Positions 8,661 through 19,100 of a DNA stretch of 54,848 nucleotides are shown one piece after another. Source of the DNA: an uncultured Lachnospiraceae bacterium. GTDB taxonomy: Bacteria; Bacillota; Clostridia; Lachnospirales; Lachnospiraceae. The stretch is from the NCBI GenBank assembly GCA_910585905.1, contig CAJUID010000018.1, positions 1-54,848 of the forward strand, in the 5' to 3' direction. The position numbers and the translations under genes were made by a program. Under the pieces are notes generated by a model, which did not search any database, was not told the DNA's origin, and saw only the letters and a program-made list of their open reading frames with translations. Position 1 is the first letter of the stretch, and each line of letters opens with the position of its first letter.

Positions 8661-9296
8661 CTATAGAATATTAGAAACATTTTTCCATATTTCCTCTGAT
8701 ATTTGTTCCACTGTCTGGCTGCCATCAATCCGTATTATCGTTTCTTCGTCTTTTAATTGTTCGATTAATTCTATATAGCGATTTCGAACTTCTGTTAGAC
8801 GGTCTTTCGTCTCAAAAAGCTCTGTGTGGAATCTTTCTTTTTTCATGCGTTCGATTGCTGTTTCCGGGCTAATATCAATAAAAATATGGTAGTCTGGGCG
8901 CAGCGTATCTGCTGCTGCGCTGTTGAGGTTTCTGACCCAATCAAAAGGAACTCTTACACTCTGGTATGCATAGCTTGATAAAATATATCGGTCACATATC
9001 ACGTGGATACCCTGGTTTATTTTGGAACAGATACCGTCTGTGTCATTTAAGAGGTGGTCTAACCGATCCGATGCAAAAAGGGCAGCTATTGTTTTTTCAT
9101 CTGTTTTCATGCGCCCAGAAAGGCATTGACGGATCATAACTCCAATCGGGCCTGTGGATGGTTCTGCTGTCAGAAAACAGCGCTGTCCACCTTGCTCCAT
9201 CCTTTTTTTTAGTAATGAAATCTGGGTGCTCTTTCCACTTCCATCAATTCCTTCAAAAGTAATAAAATGCCCCCTATTGTTATCCATATTTTTCAC
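8661..9296 (-). CDS. tmk: Thymidylate kinase
   Basis: Phosphorylates dTMP to dTDP with ATP. The 211-residue protein shows the P-loop FEGIDGSGKST (about residues 14-24), the dTMP-binding motif CDRYILSSYAYQS and a LID segment around KERFHTELFETKDRLTEVR. The start is GTG at 9296 with GGGGGA close upstream; an ATG three codons later is also possible. It belongs to the murA-to-rsmI minus-strand series. A 125-base gap separates it from the preceding DnaJ-GGDEF gene. Confidence 0.95.
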   Translation of the reverse strand: MKNMDNNRGHFITFEGIDGSGKSTQISLLKKRMEQGGQRCFLTAEPSTGPIGVMIRQCLSGRMKTDEKTIAALFASDRLDHLLNDTDGICSKINQGIHVICDRYILSSYAYQSVRVPFDWVRNLNSAAADTLRPDYHIFIDISPETAIERMKKERFHTELFETKDRLTEVRNRYIELIEQLKDEETIIRIDGSQTVEQISEEIWKNVSNIL

Positions 9297-9421
9297 AGTA
9301 TCCCCCTATATATTTTATCGAACAAAAACGAACCTGGCGTTACTATTCACAGTTATTCATCTCATCAAGTGACAGCTTCTCTGCCTGTGGCGTTGGCCGC
9401 AATTTGACAGCCCTGGCTTTC

Positions 9422-10597
9422 TTATGTTGTCTCTTTGCTGTTAATCCAGATGGTATTTCCGTTTCTGCTGGCATCGGAGCAGGCGGCGAACACTGCGTCT
9501 TCAATGGCAGCAGTTCCCGTATACTGGATTACCCCGGCATTTAATGTAAAGGATTCTACTTGTCTCTGTTTAATATTCGCCACAAATTTTTGTGTAGCAA
9601 GCATTGCTTGTTTTTCATTTGTCTCTGCAAGAAGGCAGATAATTTGATTGTTGCCAAACCTTGCGATAATATCCGTAATACGGCTGGTAGCCTTGATTAT
9701 GCTGGCACACTGGCAGAGACATGGTATTTCCCTGGAACTGTCCTGGCAATGAACCTGGAAGGCAACCAGTGACAAAGGATTATGATATCTTTTAAAGCGT
9801 TCTACTTCCTTTAGTGCCTCGTCATAAAAACCACTTTCACTGAGAAGTCCAGTGAGTGGGTCACGTTTTGATACGGCGCTTTGGTAAATTGCAACAGGGT
9901 CAAAATTTTTTCTTCTCTGTGCCATAAGCTGGAATTTTAATGTTGCCTCTTTTACAGATTTGACGCCAAGGCAGACTTTCCAGGAGGCTCCATCATAGGC
10001 AGCGTATTTGTGGGTTGTAGATTGTGATACTTTTGTAGTCTGCAAATCTAAATCATTTATAATAACAGCATATTCTGCTACCTGTTCATAAATTACTTCA
10101 CCGATTCTACAACGGTTGTAGGAGCGGTACTTTTGTATGCGGTAATCCTGCATATCAAAGCAGTCACTTACCGCTTCCCGCCATTCTTGAAACTGTTCTA
10201 ATGAGATACGCTCCTGGTCCTCTAGTGTAAGGCAGGAGTAAGCGCTTGTCCAATTTTTAGTATAAAGAGCATGAAAAAACTGGTCGAGTACATCTTTTGC
10301 CGAATCATACTGTAATCCTGCCCTTGCGTGTGATACAGTATATACATGTTCACTTCTTTTTGTAGAGTGTTCTAGCCAAATACGGTGATAGGCCGCCCTT
10401 TGGTCCGGATTGCTTAAAGTACGATAGGCTTCATTTATATCCATCATGCGCGGCATTTCGTTATCATTGCGGCTGGTATCAGGATGATATAACGTACATA
10501 ATTTTCGGTAGGCTGCCTTAATTACATCAGGAGAAGCGTCGTGATGTACCTGCAGAATATGATAATAATCTTTAAATATTGAAGACAATCCGAACAT
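9422..10597 (-). CDS. DnaJ J-domain protein fused to a degenerate GGDEF domain
   Basis: A 391-residue three-part protein. Residues about 9-70 form a J domain with the Hsp70-contacting HPD motif at 38-40 (LYHPDTSRND). Residues about 95-225 look like an NTF2-like alpha/beta segment (LDQFFHALYTKNWTSAYSCL). Residues about 240-385 resemble GGDEF domains: RDPLTGLLSESGFYDEAL matches their start, but the active-site signature is RFGNNQ instead of RxGGDEF, so diguanylate cyclase activity is unlikely. A role linking DnaK chaperone to a sensing domain is inference. The ribosome site AAGGAG touches the ATG at 10597, so TTG at 10588 (nine-base spacing) may be the true start. It follows murA by 46 bases. 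Confidence 0.8.
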   Translation of the reverse strand: MFGLSSIFKDYYHILQVHHDASPDVIKAAYRKLCTLYHPDTSRNDNEMPRMMDINEAYRTLSNPDQRAAYHRIWLEHSTKRSEHVYTVSHARAGLQYDSAKDVLDQFFHALYTKNWTSAYSCLTLEDQERISLEQFQEWREAVSDCFDMQDYRIQKYRSYNRCRIGEVIYEQVAEYAVIINDLDLQTTKVSQSTTHKYAAYDGASWKVCLGVKSVKEATLKFQLMAQRRKNFDPVAIYQSAVSKRDPLTGLLSESGFYDEALKEVERFKRYHNPLSLVAFQVHCQDSSREIPCLCQCASIIKATSRITDIIARFGNNQIICLLAETNEKQAMLATQKFVANIKQRQVESFTLNAGVIQYTGTAAIEDAVFAACSDASRNGNTIWINSKETT

Positions 10598-10643
10598 CTC
10601 CTTTCTGCCAAAAAGGGAATGCGGTATGCATCCCCTGTTAAAT

Positions 10644-11945
10644 CTATCCCACTTTCAATTTAAATTTTTGAACAGCTCTTTCGTCATCTACGGGGATTTT
10701 TTCCATAGAAGCCCCCAGTGCATTTAGTTTGTCTTCAAAATTTTCATATCCCCGTTCAATATATTTGATGGAGTCTACAGTGGTATATCCTTCAGAAACA
10801 AGGCCAGCAACGACAAGGGCAGCACCGGCACGCAAATCCGGGGCACTAATCGTAGTTCCGGTAAAACCTTCTACTCCTTCAATAATAGCAACATTTCCTT
10901 CTACCTTAATAGAAGCCCCCATACGGGTAAGTTCATCAACATATTTAAAGCGGTTTTCAAAAATACTTTCTGTCACTGTGCTGGTGCCTTCGGACAGGGC
11001 AAGAAGTGTTGCGATTTGAGGCTGCATATCTGTAGGAAATCCCGGATAAGGCAATGTCTTAATCTGGGAATGCCTTAGTCTCTGTGAAGCAGAGACGCGG
11101 ACAGCATCATCAAATTCTTCTACAGTAGCACCAATCTCAATCAATTTTACAGAAATTGCTTCTAAATGTTTTGGAATTACATTTTTTATTAACACATCGC
11201 CTTTTGTGGCAGCAGCGGCAATCATAAAAGTTCCTGCCTCTATCTGATCAGGAATAATAGAGTATTCACTTGTATGAAGCCTCTGGACGCCAGTAATGCG
11301 GATTTTATCTGTACCAGCGCCTTTAATTTCGGCGCCCATGCTGTTTAAGAAGTTTGCCACATCAACGATATGTGGTTCTTTTGCAGCGTTTTCAATGATT
11401 GTCTTGCCTTCTGCCATGCAGGATGCAAGCATAATGTTTATTGTTGCGCCTACAGAAACGACATCCAAAAAGATATGGTTTCCTCTTAGTTGGTCGGCCT
11501 CTGTATTGATCATACCATATTCTATATTTACCGAAGCGCCGAGTGCACGGAATCCTTTTAGGTGCTGGTCAATTGGCCGGCTTCCGATATCACAGCCGCC
11601 TGGCAGCGCTACTTGTGCCCTGCGGTATTTACCAAGAAGTGCCCCTAATAAATAATAAGAAGCACGTATTTTACGAATGGAGTCATAATCTATCGTCATG
11701 CTGCTGATGGTACTTCCGTTAATTTCTACGGCATGAGGGCTGATTCTATTTACAGTAGCTCCAATTCCTTCTATCGCATCAAGTAAAACATTTATATCTC
11801 TAACATTTGGAAGATTATCAATAACGACGGTTTCGTCAGTCATGATAGCAGCTGCAAGAATGCCAAGCGCGGCATTTTTAGCTCCGCTGATGTTTACTTC
11901 TCCGTGAAGAGGAGTACCGCCTTTTATAATATACTGGTTTTCCAT
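10644..11945 (-). CDS. murA: UDP-N-acetylglucosamine 1-carboxyvinyltransferase
   Basis: First committed step of peptidoglycan synthesis: transfers enolpyruvate from PEP to UDP-GlcNAc. The protein of about 433 residues has the N-terminal substrate loop INISGAKNAALGIL-type motif (GEVNISGAKNAAL) and the catalytic cysteine loop PGGCDIGSRPIDQH, whose Cys is the fosfomycin target. The start is ATG 11945 with GAGGT six bases upstream; the in-frame TTG at 11957 overlaps that site. It is the first gene of the minus-strand housekeeping run. Firmicutes often have two MurA paralogues, and which this is cannot be told from sequence alone. Confidence 0.95.
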   Translation of the reverse strand: MENQYIIKGGTPLHGEVNISGAKNAALGILAAAIMTDETVVIDNLPNVRDINVLLDAIEGIGATVNRISPHAVEINGSTISSMTIDYDSIRKIRASYYLLGALLGKYRRAQVALPGGCDIGSRPIDQHLKGFRALGASVNIEYGMINTEADQLRGNHIFLDVVSVGATINIMLASCMAEGKTIIENAAKEPHIVDVANFLNSMGAEIKGAGTDKIRITGVQRLHTSEYSIIPDQIEAGTFMIAAAATKGDVLIKNVIPKHLEAISVKLIEIGATVEEFDDAVRVSASQRLRHSQIKTLPYPGFPTDMQPQIATLLALSEGTSTVTESIFENRFKYVDELTRMGASIKVEGNVAIIEGVEGFTGTTISAPDLRAGAALVVAGLVSEGYTTVDSIKYIERGYENFEDKLNALGASMEKIPVDDERAVQKFKLKVG

Positions 11946-12065
11946 ATCGCACCTCAATCAAATCAAAATTTACTATCCTAATCTATTCATCTTGTCTATA
12001 TTTCATGTAAGTAATTTCATAATATGTCATTGGTAGCTATTGGTAGAAAATTTTATGCCAAATAG

Positions 12066-12099
12066 AAAGGCTGCTTTTTTGCAGACCTTTCCCGTAATT
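12066..12099 (-). terminator. Hairpin after the OLD-family gene
   Basis: On the minus strand GGTCTGC and GCAGCC pair around an A6 loop, extended by flanking AAAGG/CCTTT bases, followed by TTTCTATTT. It lies between the stop of the OLD-family gene (12189) and murA, so it probably ends the former. The U-tract is imperfect. Confidence 0.55.
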
Positions 12100-12188
12100 T
12101 TAGCCACACTTATCAATATTATAAACAAATCGTATAATATGTCAATAAGGAATCGGGCGTCACTGACACGATTTTGACATATTTGTTG

Positions 12189-14051
12189 TTATTCTTTTTT
12201 TCGGTTTTCAAAATATACAAAGGAATCTATTGCATCAAAAATATCCTGAAAAGTTTCCCTTGGTGCTTCCTCAATATATTTTTTTAGGATTTCCTGGCCG
12301 GCGGTTCCATGGTATCGGCCATAGAAAATATCAAATAAATTATGTCCCCTGACATATATTTTAATATCTTCCATATTATCTTTAATATCCTGTTTACTTC
12401 GGATACGGATATTTTTTGTCCGAAGCAGTTTTTTCATACTATTTAGCTTAAACAGATAGTCTTTATATTTTTTATATAAAATATTGTAGAATTCTTCTTC
12501 TGATTTAATAACACCTATTTTTGCCATGATTTTTGGTTCCAAAAAATAATTTTCAAATGAATAATATTTTAAGATTAAAACATTTTTTGGTTCTACTTTT
12601 GGCAGATTTCCGATATCTTCTTTGGCACGCTGGTCATAGTAGCTGCAAAGCTGTTTTTTTAAATATTTTGGGTTCTTTCCGTCGCTGTCCCGAATCATTA
12701 AAAACTGGTCTTTGAGATAAAGTTTATTAATATATTTCAAATTGGCATATGTTTTAATGTTGGTACAGCTATTGGTAGGTATAATGGTAATCCGCTGTAG
12801 ATTACCTTCCTCATCATAAATTTCAGAGTAATATTTTTCCAGAAGGAGCGGAAGACGGCTGCTGTCCTGTTTTCCCTCTACGATAAAAACAAAGCTGACA
12901 TTCATTAAGTCGTTTGCTGTGTATCCTAAATCATCAAGAATGTCATCAATCTTAGTATCTTCCTTAATGGTGGTAAAATATTCACTATCTAGTTTTACTT
13001 CTTTTATTTGTTTTGTAGAGAAGTTAAAAATAAGATTTGGTGAATGTGTAGAAAATATTACCTGGTTTTTTTTGGAAAGGCGGAACAGAATTTCACTTGC
13101 AACCTTTTGAAGTTGTGGATGCAGATAAATTTCTGGGTCTTCCATCATGATAATGCAGGGTAGAATATCGTCCTCTTCTACATATGTTTCTAGGAGGGAA
13201 AGCGCATAGATACTGCGGAGTCCCTCGCTAAGCAGGTTGATGGAACCAACGGACCCATCACGAACTTTGTTATAAATTAAGGTATCTACATTTAATAGTT
13301 TATCTAAGTCGAAATTCAACCGGTATTGCACTTCCTGGGAAGGGCTTCCATTTGCCCGGAAATGTTCATTTACTTTCTGGGCAAATTCACTTAAATTTGT
13401 ATGAAATAATTTGTATTGTAAGAGGCGTGCAGTTTCATAAAGGGTTAGCTCCTCTGGTGCTTTCTTATTGATCAAATCAATGCACTCAAAACATAAGTTG
13501 CATGTTCTGGTGCTGTCAAAAGTACACAGATTATCTTTTAACATCTGAAAAGATTCCTTATCGTAGAAGCTAAATACATCGTTCTGCAACGCCTCGAGAT
13601 TTCGGTTTTGGTCTATATGATATATTTTTGGAAATATATCTATAATAAAGGGATTGTTTTCCTGATAACCGTCTTCGTAGGATACATTTTGTTCTGGGTC
13701 AATAAGACAGGTAAAGGAAATTATGCCATCCTGAAATGAAGGGAGTGCTATCTCAAATTCTCTCAGCCATTCTTCGTAGTTATGCGCTTTGCTGATAATT
13801 CCTTTGGAATGGAAATAGCTTAGATCATCCTCCGTGTAAGCAATCTGGAGGCTGATTTCAACGGTGCTATTTGAATCCAGAAATTCATAGGGCTCAATGG
13901 AACGCATTCCTGCCACGAGAAGAAGGGCATCAATAACTGCTGTTTTTCCGGTATTATTTTTTCCTACCAGGATCATTGCACTTTCAACGTTTTGGATTTC
14001 TAATTCTCGGATGGATTTGAAATTCCGGATTTTCAGGTAGCATATTTTCAT
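12189..14051 (-). CDS. OLD-family ATPase/TOPRIM nuclease
   Basis: A 620-residue protein with an N-terminal SMC/ABC-like ATPase and a C-terminal TOPRIM domain. Visible motifs are the Walker A GKNNTGKT (residues 30-37), the signature LLSEGLRSIYALSLLE, the Walker B region IIMMEDPEIYLHPQ, the switch STHSPNLI, and then the TOPRIM start VFIVEGKQDSSRL with a later RDSDGKN acidic motif. This is the layout of overcoming-lysogenization-defect nucleases, several of which act in phage defence. No UvrD-like helicase (GajB) partner or reverse transcriptase is adjacent, so it fits the stand-alone class. GGGGGAT precedes the ATG. It is inserted between murA and a flavin reductase and is more AT-rich than its neighbours. 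A defence role is inference. Confidence 0.85.
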   Translation of the reverse strand: MKICYLKIRNFKSIRELEIQNVESAMILVGKNNTGKTAVIDALLLVAGMRSIEPYEFLDSNSTVEISLQIAYTEDDLSYFHSKGIISKAHNYEEWLREFEIALPSFQDGIISFTCLIDPEQNVSYEDGYQENNPFIIDIFPKIYHIDQNRNLEALQNDVFSFYDKESFQMLKDNLCTFDSTRTCNLCFECIDLINKKAPEELTLYETARLLQYKLFHTNLSEFAQKVNEHFRANGSPSQEVQYRLNFDLDKLLNVDTLIYNKVRDGSVGSINLLSEGLRSIYALSLLETYVEEDDILPCIIMMEDPEIYLHPQLQKVASEILFRLSKKNQVIFSTHSPNLIFNFSTKQIKEVKLDSEYFTTIKEDTKIDDILDDLGYTANDLMNVSFVFIVEGKQDSSRLPLLLEKYYSEIYDEEGNLQRITIIPTNSCTNIKTYANLKYINKLYLKDQFLMIRDSDGKNPKYLKKQLCSYYDQRAKEDIGNLPKVEPKNVLILKYYSFENYFLEPKIMAKIGVIKSEEEFYNILYKKYKDYLFKLNSMKKLLRTKNIRIRSKQDIKDNMEDIKIYVRGHNLFDIFYGRYHGTAGQEILKKYIEEAPRETFQDIFDAIDSFVYFENRKKE

Positions 14052-14100
14052 AAAATAAATCCCCCTTTATTTTAATGTATGAATCAGCAGAAAGAAGGTG

Positions 14101-14721
14101 TCAATTGTGTTTTGGCTTTTTCTGGCTTTTTTTGTTTCTGCCGGCTTTTGTTTGTTTTCCTTTTTTCCGAATGGAGCCTCCAAATGTTCCCAGTGCGTTT
14201 CCCAAAGTAAAGTATGTCCCGTGGGAGTATGTAATCAAATCACTATCGTTTAGGTGAAATGTATTTTTTTCATCCATATAGTTATCATCTACATGTACTG
14301 CAGTAACTTTTGCCAAAAACATGTGGTGGGAGCCGAGTTCCTTTATTTCTGTAACCTGGCATTCGATGTTGACAGGTGATTCAGCAATCATGGGACAGGA
14401 AATAGTGTCAGCTGGAATTTTTGTCAAATGGCATTCTTTCCATTTATCTACATCCCTGCCAGACTTGACTCCGCAATAATCAGTGGCATAGGCAAGCTTT
14501 TTTGTTGTCAGGTTGATTACAAATTCTCCCGATTCTTTAATAAGTGGATAGGAATAGCGTTCCGGCCGAACAGAAATGGAGACCATTGGAGGGTTTGTGC
14601 AGATTGTCCCTGCCCACGCAATTGTTAATATATTGGGAGAAGCATCTATATTACCGCAGCTAACCAGAACAGCAGGCAGAGGGTAGAGCATATTGCCTGG
14701 TTTAAAATTAATTTTTGCCAT
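14101..14721 (-). CDS. Flavin reductase-like domain protein
   Basis: A protein of about 206 residues of the FMN-binding split-barrel flavin reductase family, which uses a bound flavin to pass electrons from NAD(P)H or serves as an FMN store. Typical segments are the start KINFKPGNMLYPLPAVLVSCG, TIAWAGTICTNPPMVSISVRP and SGEFVINLTTKKLAYATDYCG. The last 20 residues are a Lys/Gln-rich tail. The start is ATG 14721 because GAGG lies six bases upstream; the in-frame GTG at 14733 overlaps that site. The exact electron acceptor is unknown. Confidence 0.88.
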   Translation of the reverse strand: MAKINFKPGNMLYPLPAVLVSCGNIDASPNILTIAWAGTICTNPPMVSISVRPERYSYPLIKESGEFVINLTTKKLAYATDYCGVKSGRDVDKWKECHLTKIPADTISCPMIAESPVNIECQVTEIKELGSHHMFLAKVTAVHVDDNYMDEKNTFHLNDSDLITYSHGTYFTLGNALGTFGGSIRKKGKQTKAGRNKKSQKKPKHN

Positions 14722-14925
14722 TTGCAGCCTCACTTTCTGTACTTTTTTCTTCTTCTTAGTATATCATATTTCAGCCGTTTGCTGCAATCAAACTTCATAA
14801 CCTACAGCGGTGAAGAATAAAAATCCTTGGTATGCTATCAATCAGGCTCTTATTGTCAGACAAAGAATGAATATGTTAGAAATGAGAAAAAACCGGAATA
14901 CAAACTACACAAAACCTGCAAAATA

Positions 14926-14934
14926 TGCTATGAT
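14926..14934 (+). promoter_or_regulatory. Extended -10 promoter element
   Basis: TGCTATGAT fits an extended -10 (TGn-TATGAT) about 120 bases before the start at 15054. The -35 position is a poor match. The rest of the 14722-15053 gap shows no other structure. Confidence 0.4.
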
Positions 14935-15053
14935 AGAGATTAAGTAGTGTGGAAAATAATTTTCACCAAGATTTGAAATATTTTATAAAATAATATCTGT
15001 ATACATATGTTAGGGAGTATGTGTTATGCTATGCGCAAAAGGAGGTAACAGAC

Positions 15054-15398
15054 ATGGCAAATTATTTGGCATTTGAAACCATGACGGAGGGACTAGAGAG
15101 CAAGGTTAGGCAGGATTTGAAGTTTAAGACGGGCAACTTTTTGTGGAAGATAAAATTTAATGTGCCGCTTGACCCAAAGACTGTTAATAATGTAAATCTT
15201 TATGTGACAACACTTAGCATGTCACCATTAAAGACTGCAATCCGTTACAATTCACTGGAGAATGAGATAGAGATAGAGCCGTTAGAGCCATATGCACAGA
15301 ATGAATCCTATATATTGAATATTACAACAAAGGTAACTTCTTTGAGCGGTAAGCCTTTGAAGCAGCCTCTGCAGGTTCAGTTTAAGATTGATAATTAA
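15054..15398 (+). CDS. Small Ig-like domain protein
   Basis: A 114-residue protein resembling a single bacterial Ig-like (SbsA/Big_5 type) beta-sandwich: FNVPLDPKTVNNVNLYV, then IEIEPLEPYAQNESYILNITTKVTSLSGKPL, a pattern common in cell-surface proteins. Here it has no signal peptide or membrane anchor, so it may be cytosolic or part of a complex. ATG 15054 is preferred because GGAGGT lies just before it; a GTG at 15021 is in frame but has no site. A strong terminator follows, so it is probably a single-gene unit. Confidence 0.7.
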   Translation: MANYLAFETMTEGLESKVRQDLKFKTGNFLWKIKFNVPLDPKTVNNVNLYVTTLSMSPLKTAIRYNSLENEIEIEPLEPYAQNESYILNITTKVTSLSGKPLKQPLQVQFKIDN

Positions 15399-15411
15399 AA
15401 AATGATTTTAT

Positions 15412-15459
15412 GGGGGAATGCATGGATATCAGAATGATATGTTGCATTCTCCTTTTTTT
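15412..15459 (+). terminator. Rho-independent terminator
   Basis: GGGGAATGCA pairs with TGCATTCTCC (one G-T wobble) around a 16-18 base loop, followed by T7. It lies 14 bases after the stop of the Ig-like gene. Confidence 0.85.
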
Positions 15460-15635
15460 CATGGTAAATAGAAGTAATAAATACCCCGCATGGATAATAT
15501 AATGATAAAAAGGGTGACGAGGGGACTGTAAGAATTTGACAGTTTCTAAAAAAATGTCACAAAAGGATATTGTCTAATGGCGCAGCAGGCGTTTTAGAGA
15601 ATATGCCGGAATAGAAGCAAAACGGAGGGGGAGCC

Positions 15636-16085
15636 ATGTCGGGAACCAGAATCGTTGTCCTACAGCTAAGAAAAGTGATATATACTGCAATTTTTGTCGG
15701 AATTGGCATAATAGCTCTTATTTTTCTAATTGTAATGCTGTCTTCCGATAAAGGTGGAAAAGGAAGGGAAAGTGCATCAGTGGCAGAGGAAGGTGAGCAT
15801 CTGTATGAAGCAGGTGTTTACACAAAGGAAATTCAGATTGGGGATGCCACGGTCAATTTACAGTTATCATTGGATGAGGATAATGTGAAGTCTGTTGAGC
15901 TGGTGAATCTAGATGAGAGTGTGGAAACAATGTATCCTCTGATGCAGCCAACAGTTGAAAAAATTTCAAAGGAATTGGCTGCGGGAAGGGGTATGGAGGA
16001 AATAGTTATTTCAAAGGAATCGCAATATACGGAAAAAATTATTGTGGAATCAGTGAGTAAAATGATGGAGGAACATAGAAAATAA
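15636..16085 (+). CDS. Small single-pass membrane protein upstream of addB
   Basis: A 149-residue protein with an N-terminal transmembrane helix (about residues 15-36, IYTAIFVGIGIIALIFLIVML) and an acidic extracytoplasmic part. The latter contains a repeated-strand pattern (GVYTKEIQIGDATVNLQLSLDEDNVKSVELV) that recalls FMN-binding-like or other small alpha/beta domains, but I do not recognise the family with certainty. GGAGGGGGAG lies before the ATG. The gap to addB is 28 bases, so co-transcription with addBA is likely. A functional link to DNA repair is not evident. Confidence 0.65.
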   Translation: MSGTRIVVLQLRKVIYTAIFVGIGIIALIFLIVMLSSDKGGKGRESASVAEEGEHLYEAGVYTKEIQIGDATVNLQLSLDEDNVKSVELVNLDESVETMYPLMQPTVEKISKELAAGRGMEEIVISKESQYTEKIIVESVSKMMEEHRK

Positions 16086-16113
16086 GTTTAGAAAGAAACG
16101 ATGGAGGAAAAAG

Positions 16114-19100
16114 ATGTCACTACAATTTGTCCTTGGCGGTTCCGGCAGGGGAAAGACATATTATATGCAGCATCTGGTTTCCAGAGAAGCAGAGATGTTT
16201 CCAGACCGCCAGTATATTTTTTTGGTGCCGGAGCAGTTTACAATGCAGACACAGAAAGAGTTAATTGCCATCAGTAGGGCGAAAGGGATAATGAATATTG
16301 ATGTGCAGAGTTTTCTGCGGCTGGCATTTCGCGTCTTTTCAGAAACCGGAGCGGGCAGTATGCCAGTATTGGATGATATGGGAAAGACAATGATTTTAAA
16401 GAAGGTATTGAATAATCTGGAAGAGCAGCTTGATTATTTTGGTAAAAACATACATAAAAAAGGTTACGTACAGGAAATTAAGTCATTTTTGTCTGAGCTT
16501 TTGCAATATGGAGCAGATGAGGGAATTATAGAAGAGATGATCCATGCTGCCGGAAAACATCCGGTGTTGGCAAGAAAGCTGAAGGATATTAAGATTATTT
16601 ACCGGGGATTTATGGATTATCTAAGTAACCATTATATTACATCCGAAGAGATTCTTACGGTGCTTGCCGGAGTAGCACAAGAGTCGCAAATTTTAAAGGA
16701 TAGCATAATTTGTCTTGATGGTTTTACAGGTTTTACGCCGACACAATACCAGTTTATTGAACGGCTGCTCCGGGTGGCAAGGAAGGTGTATGTTTCGGTT
16801 ACGATTGATAAAAAGGAATCAATCGTAAAAGTTGGTGCGCGCCATGAACTTTTTTATTTGAGCCAGCACACGATTTATAAGCTTCGGAAAATAGCGCAGG
16901 ATAGTAGAATTGAAGTGTGTCCGGAAATTTGGACAGGTGAGGAAATTAATAAGACACGATTTGCAGCGGCAGAAGATATTTTTATGCTGGAGAACTATTT
17001 ATTTCGCTATCCGATGAAAACGGTTAGTAAGGATCATGGGAATATTTCAATACATGTTTTAAATCAGCCAGAAAAAGAGGTTGATTTTGCGGTAGAACAG
17101 ATTCGGAGCCTGCTGCGGGATGGGACATGCCGTTATCGGGATATTGCAATCGTAACTGGAGATTTGGGTGTTTATGGAATTCTTGCCGGGGAAATTTTTG
17201 AGAGAGCAGGGATTCCTTGTTTTGTTGACCAAAAAAAGAGTATATTTGCGAACCCATTTGTGGAGATGCTTGATACAGTTTTGGAGATATTTTTAACAGA
17301 TTTTCAGGCAGAAAAGGTACTTGCCTTTGAAAAAAATCTTTTTACGAAAGCAGAACAAGAGCAGGTGGATTTATTAGATAATTTTTTGCGCGCTGCGGGA
17401 ATCCGTGGTTATAAAAAATGGAATTCTGTTTGGGACTGCAGCAAAGTTTTTTATGGATTACCAAAAGAAATTTTGGAGTATGTCAGCTTTCAGATTGATA
17501 CGGTCCGTCTAGAATTAACAGAACAGTTAGGATACCTTTATGAAGAGATTGGAAAGGGAAAACATACGGTGAGGGATTATGCAGAAGCCCTTTGCAGATG
17601 GATGGAAGGAGAAGAATATTATCTGAAAATCTCGCAGGCAGCAGAAGAATTTTTAGCAGAAAACGAGCTTGGTATGGCGGCGGAGTACAGCCAAATTTAT
17701 GAGATTATCTTGGAAGTGTTTGACAGGCTGGTAGAACTTTTGGGTGATGAGTCAATGGGGCTTAAGGAGTTTAAGGAAATCTTGGATACTGGATTTAGTG
17801 AGGCGAGGATTGGGCTGATTCCTCCTGGGGTTGACCAGGTGGTGATTGGGGATATTAACAGGACAAGACTTGCAGATATTAAATATCTTTTCTTTTTGGG
17901 GATGAATGACTGCAATATACCTAAAAGTGGAGGAAATGGCGGGGTGATTTCGGATTCAGAGAGGATGTTTTTATCGGAAGAAGAATTTGAGCTGGCGCCA
18001 ACGATACGGGATAATGTGTATACAGAACAGTTTTATTTATATCTAAATCTTACAAAACCTTCCAGGCATTTATATTTGACTTATTGTGAGTCTGGAAATG
18101 ATGGAAAGCAGCAGAATCCGGCATATATTATTGACAGGATTCAAAAGATTTTTCCACACCTTCATGTAAAGCTTGAAGAAAACCGACAGGACGACAGTTA
18201 TCTTTTGGGAAATAATTTTGGAAAAAGTTATTTGATACAGGGGCTTAGAGATAAAAATTATACTCAGCGGAAATGGAAGGAAATTTTTAGCTATTATAAA
18301 AGAAATCTGAATACAGAAGATACAGTAAAAAGGCTTATGGACGCCGCATTTTATCGGGAGGAGCAGACTGAACTTTCGAGGGAGGCGGTAAAAGCACTGT
18401 ACCATGATATTTTAACTGGAAGTACCTCCCAGTTTGAGCGTTATGCGGTTTGTGCATTTTCATATTTTATGCGTTATGGGTTAAATCTGCGGGAGAGGGC
18501 GGAGCATCAGGTAGAATTTTTTGATATTGGAAATATTGTACATGAGGCATTGGAGCTGTATACAAAGGAACTGATAAGGGAAGGGAAAAATTGGAATGAA
18601 ATTAGCGAGGCAGAACAACATGTAAGGGCGAATCAATGTATTAATGCCGTGGCGGAGCAATATAAAAACGGGCTTCTTTATAGTACAGAGCGTGATACTT
18701 ATCTGATTACAAGGCTTCGCAGAATTCTTGCAAGAACAGTCTGGGCGATTACAAAGCAGATGGAGCTGGGGGAATTCCGTACAGTAGATAGTGAGATTTC
18801 TTTTGAAATTATGCATCAGACAAAAGGCGGGGAAGTAATGGAGGAGTTTGAACAATTTGGCAGGGAAGAAGATGAAAACCTGCTGCGGTTAATTGGAAGA
18901 ATTGACCGGATTGACAGTATGGCAAAGGGAGATGCAGTCTATTTAAAGGTGGTGGATTATAAAACCGGAAAGAAAAATATATCTTTGTCTGATTTGTACC
19001 ATGGTTTACAGATGCAGCTTATGATTTACCTGAAGGCGGGAATAGAGGAGACAGCTGGAAAATTGAAAAAGCTGGTGATTCCTGCAGGGGTACTTTATTA

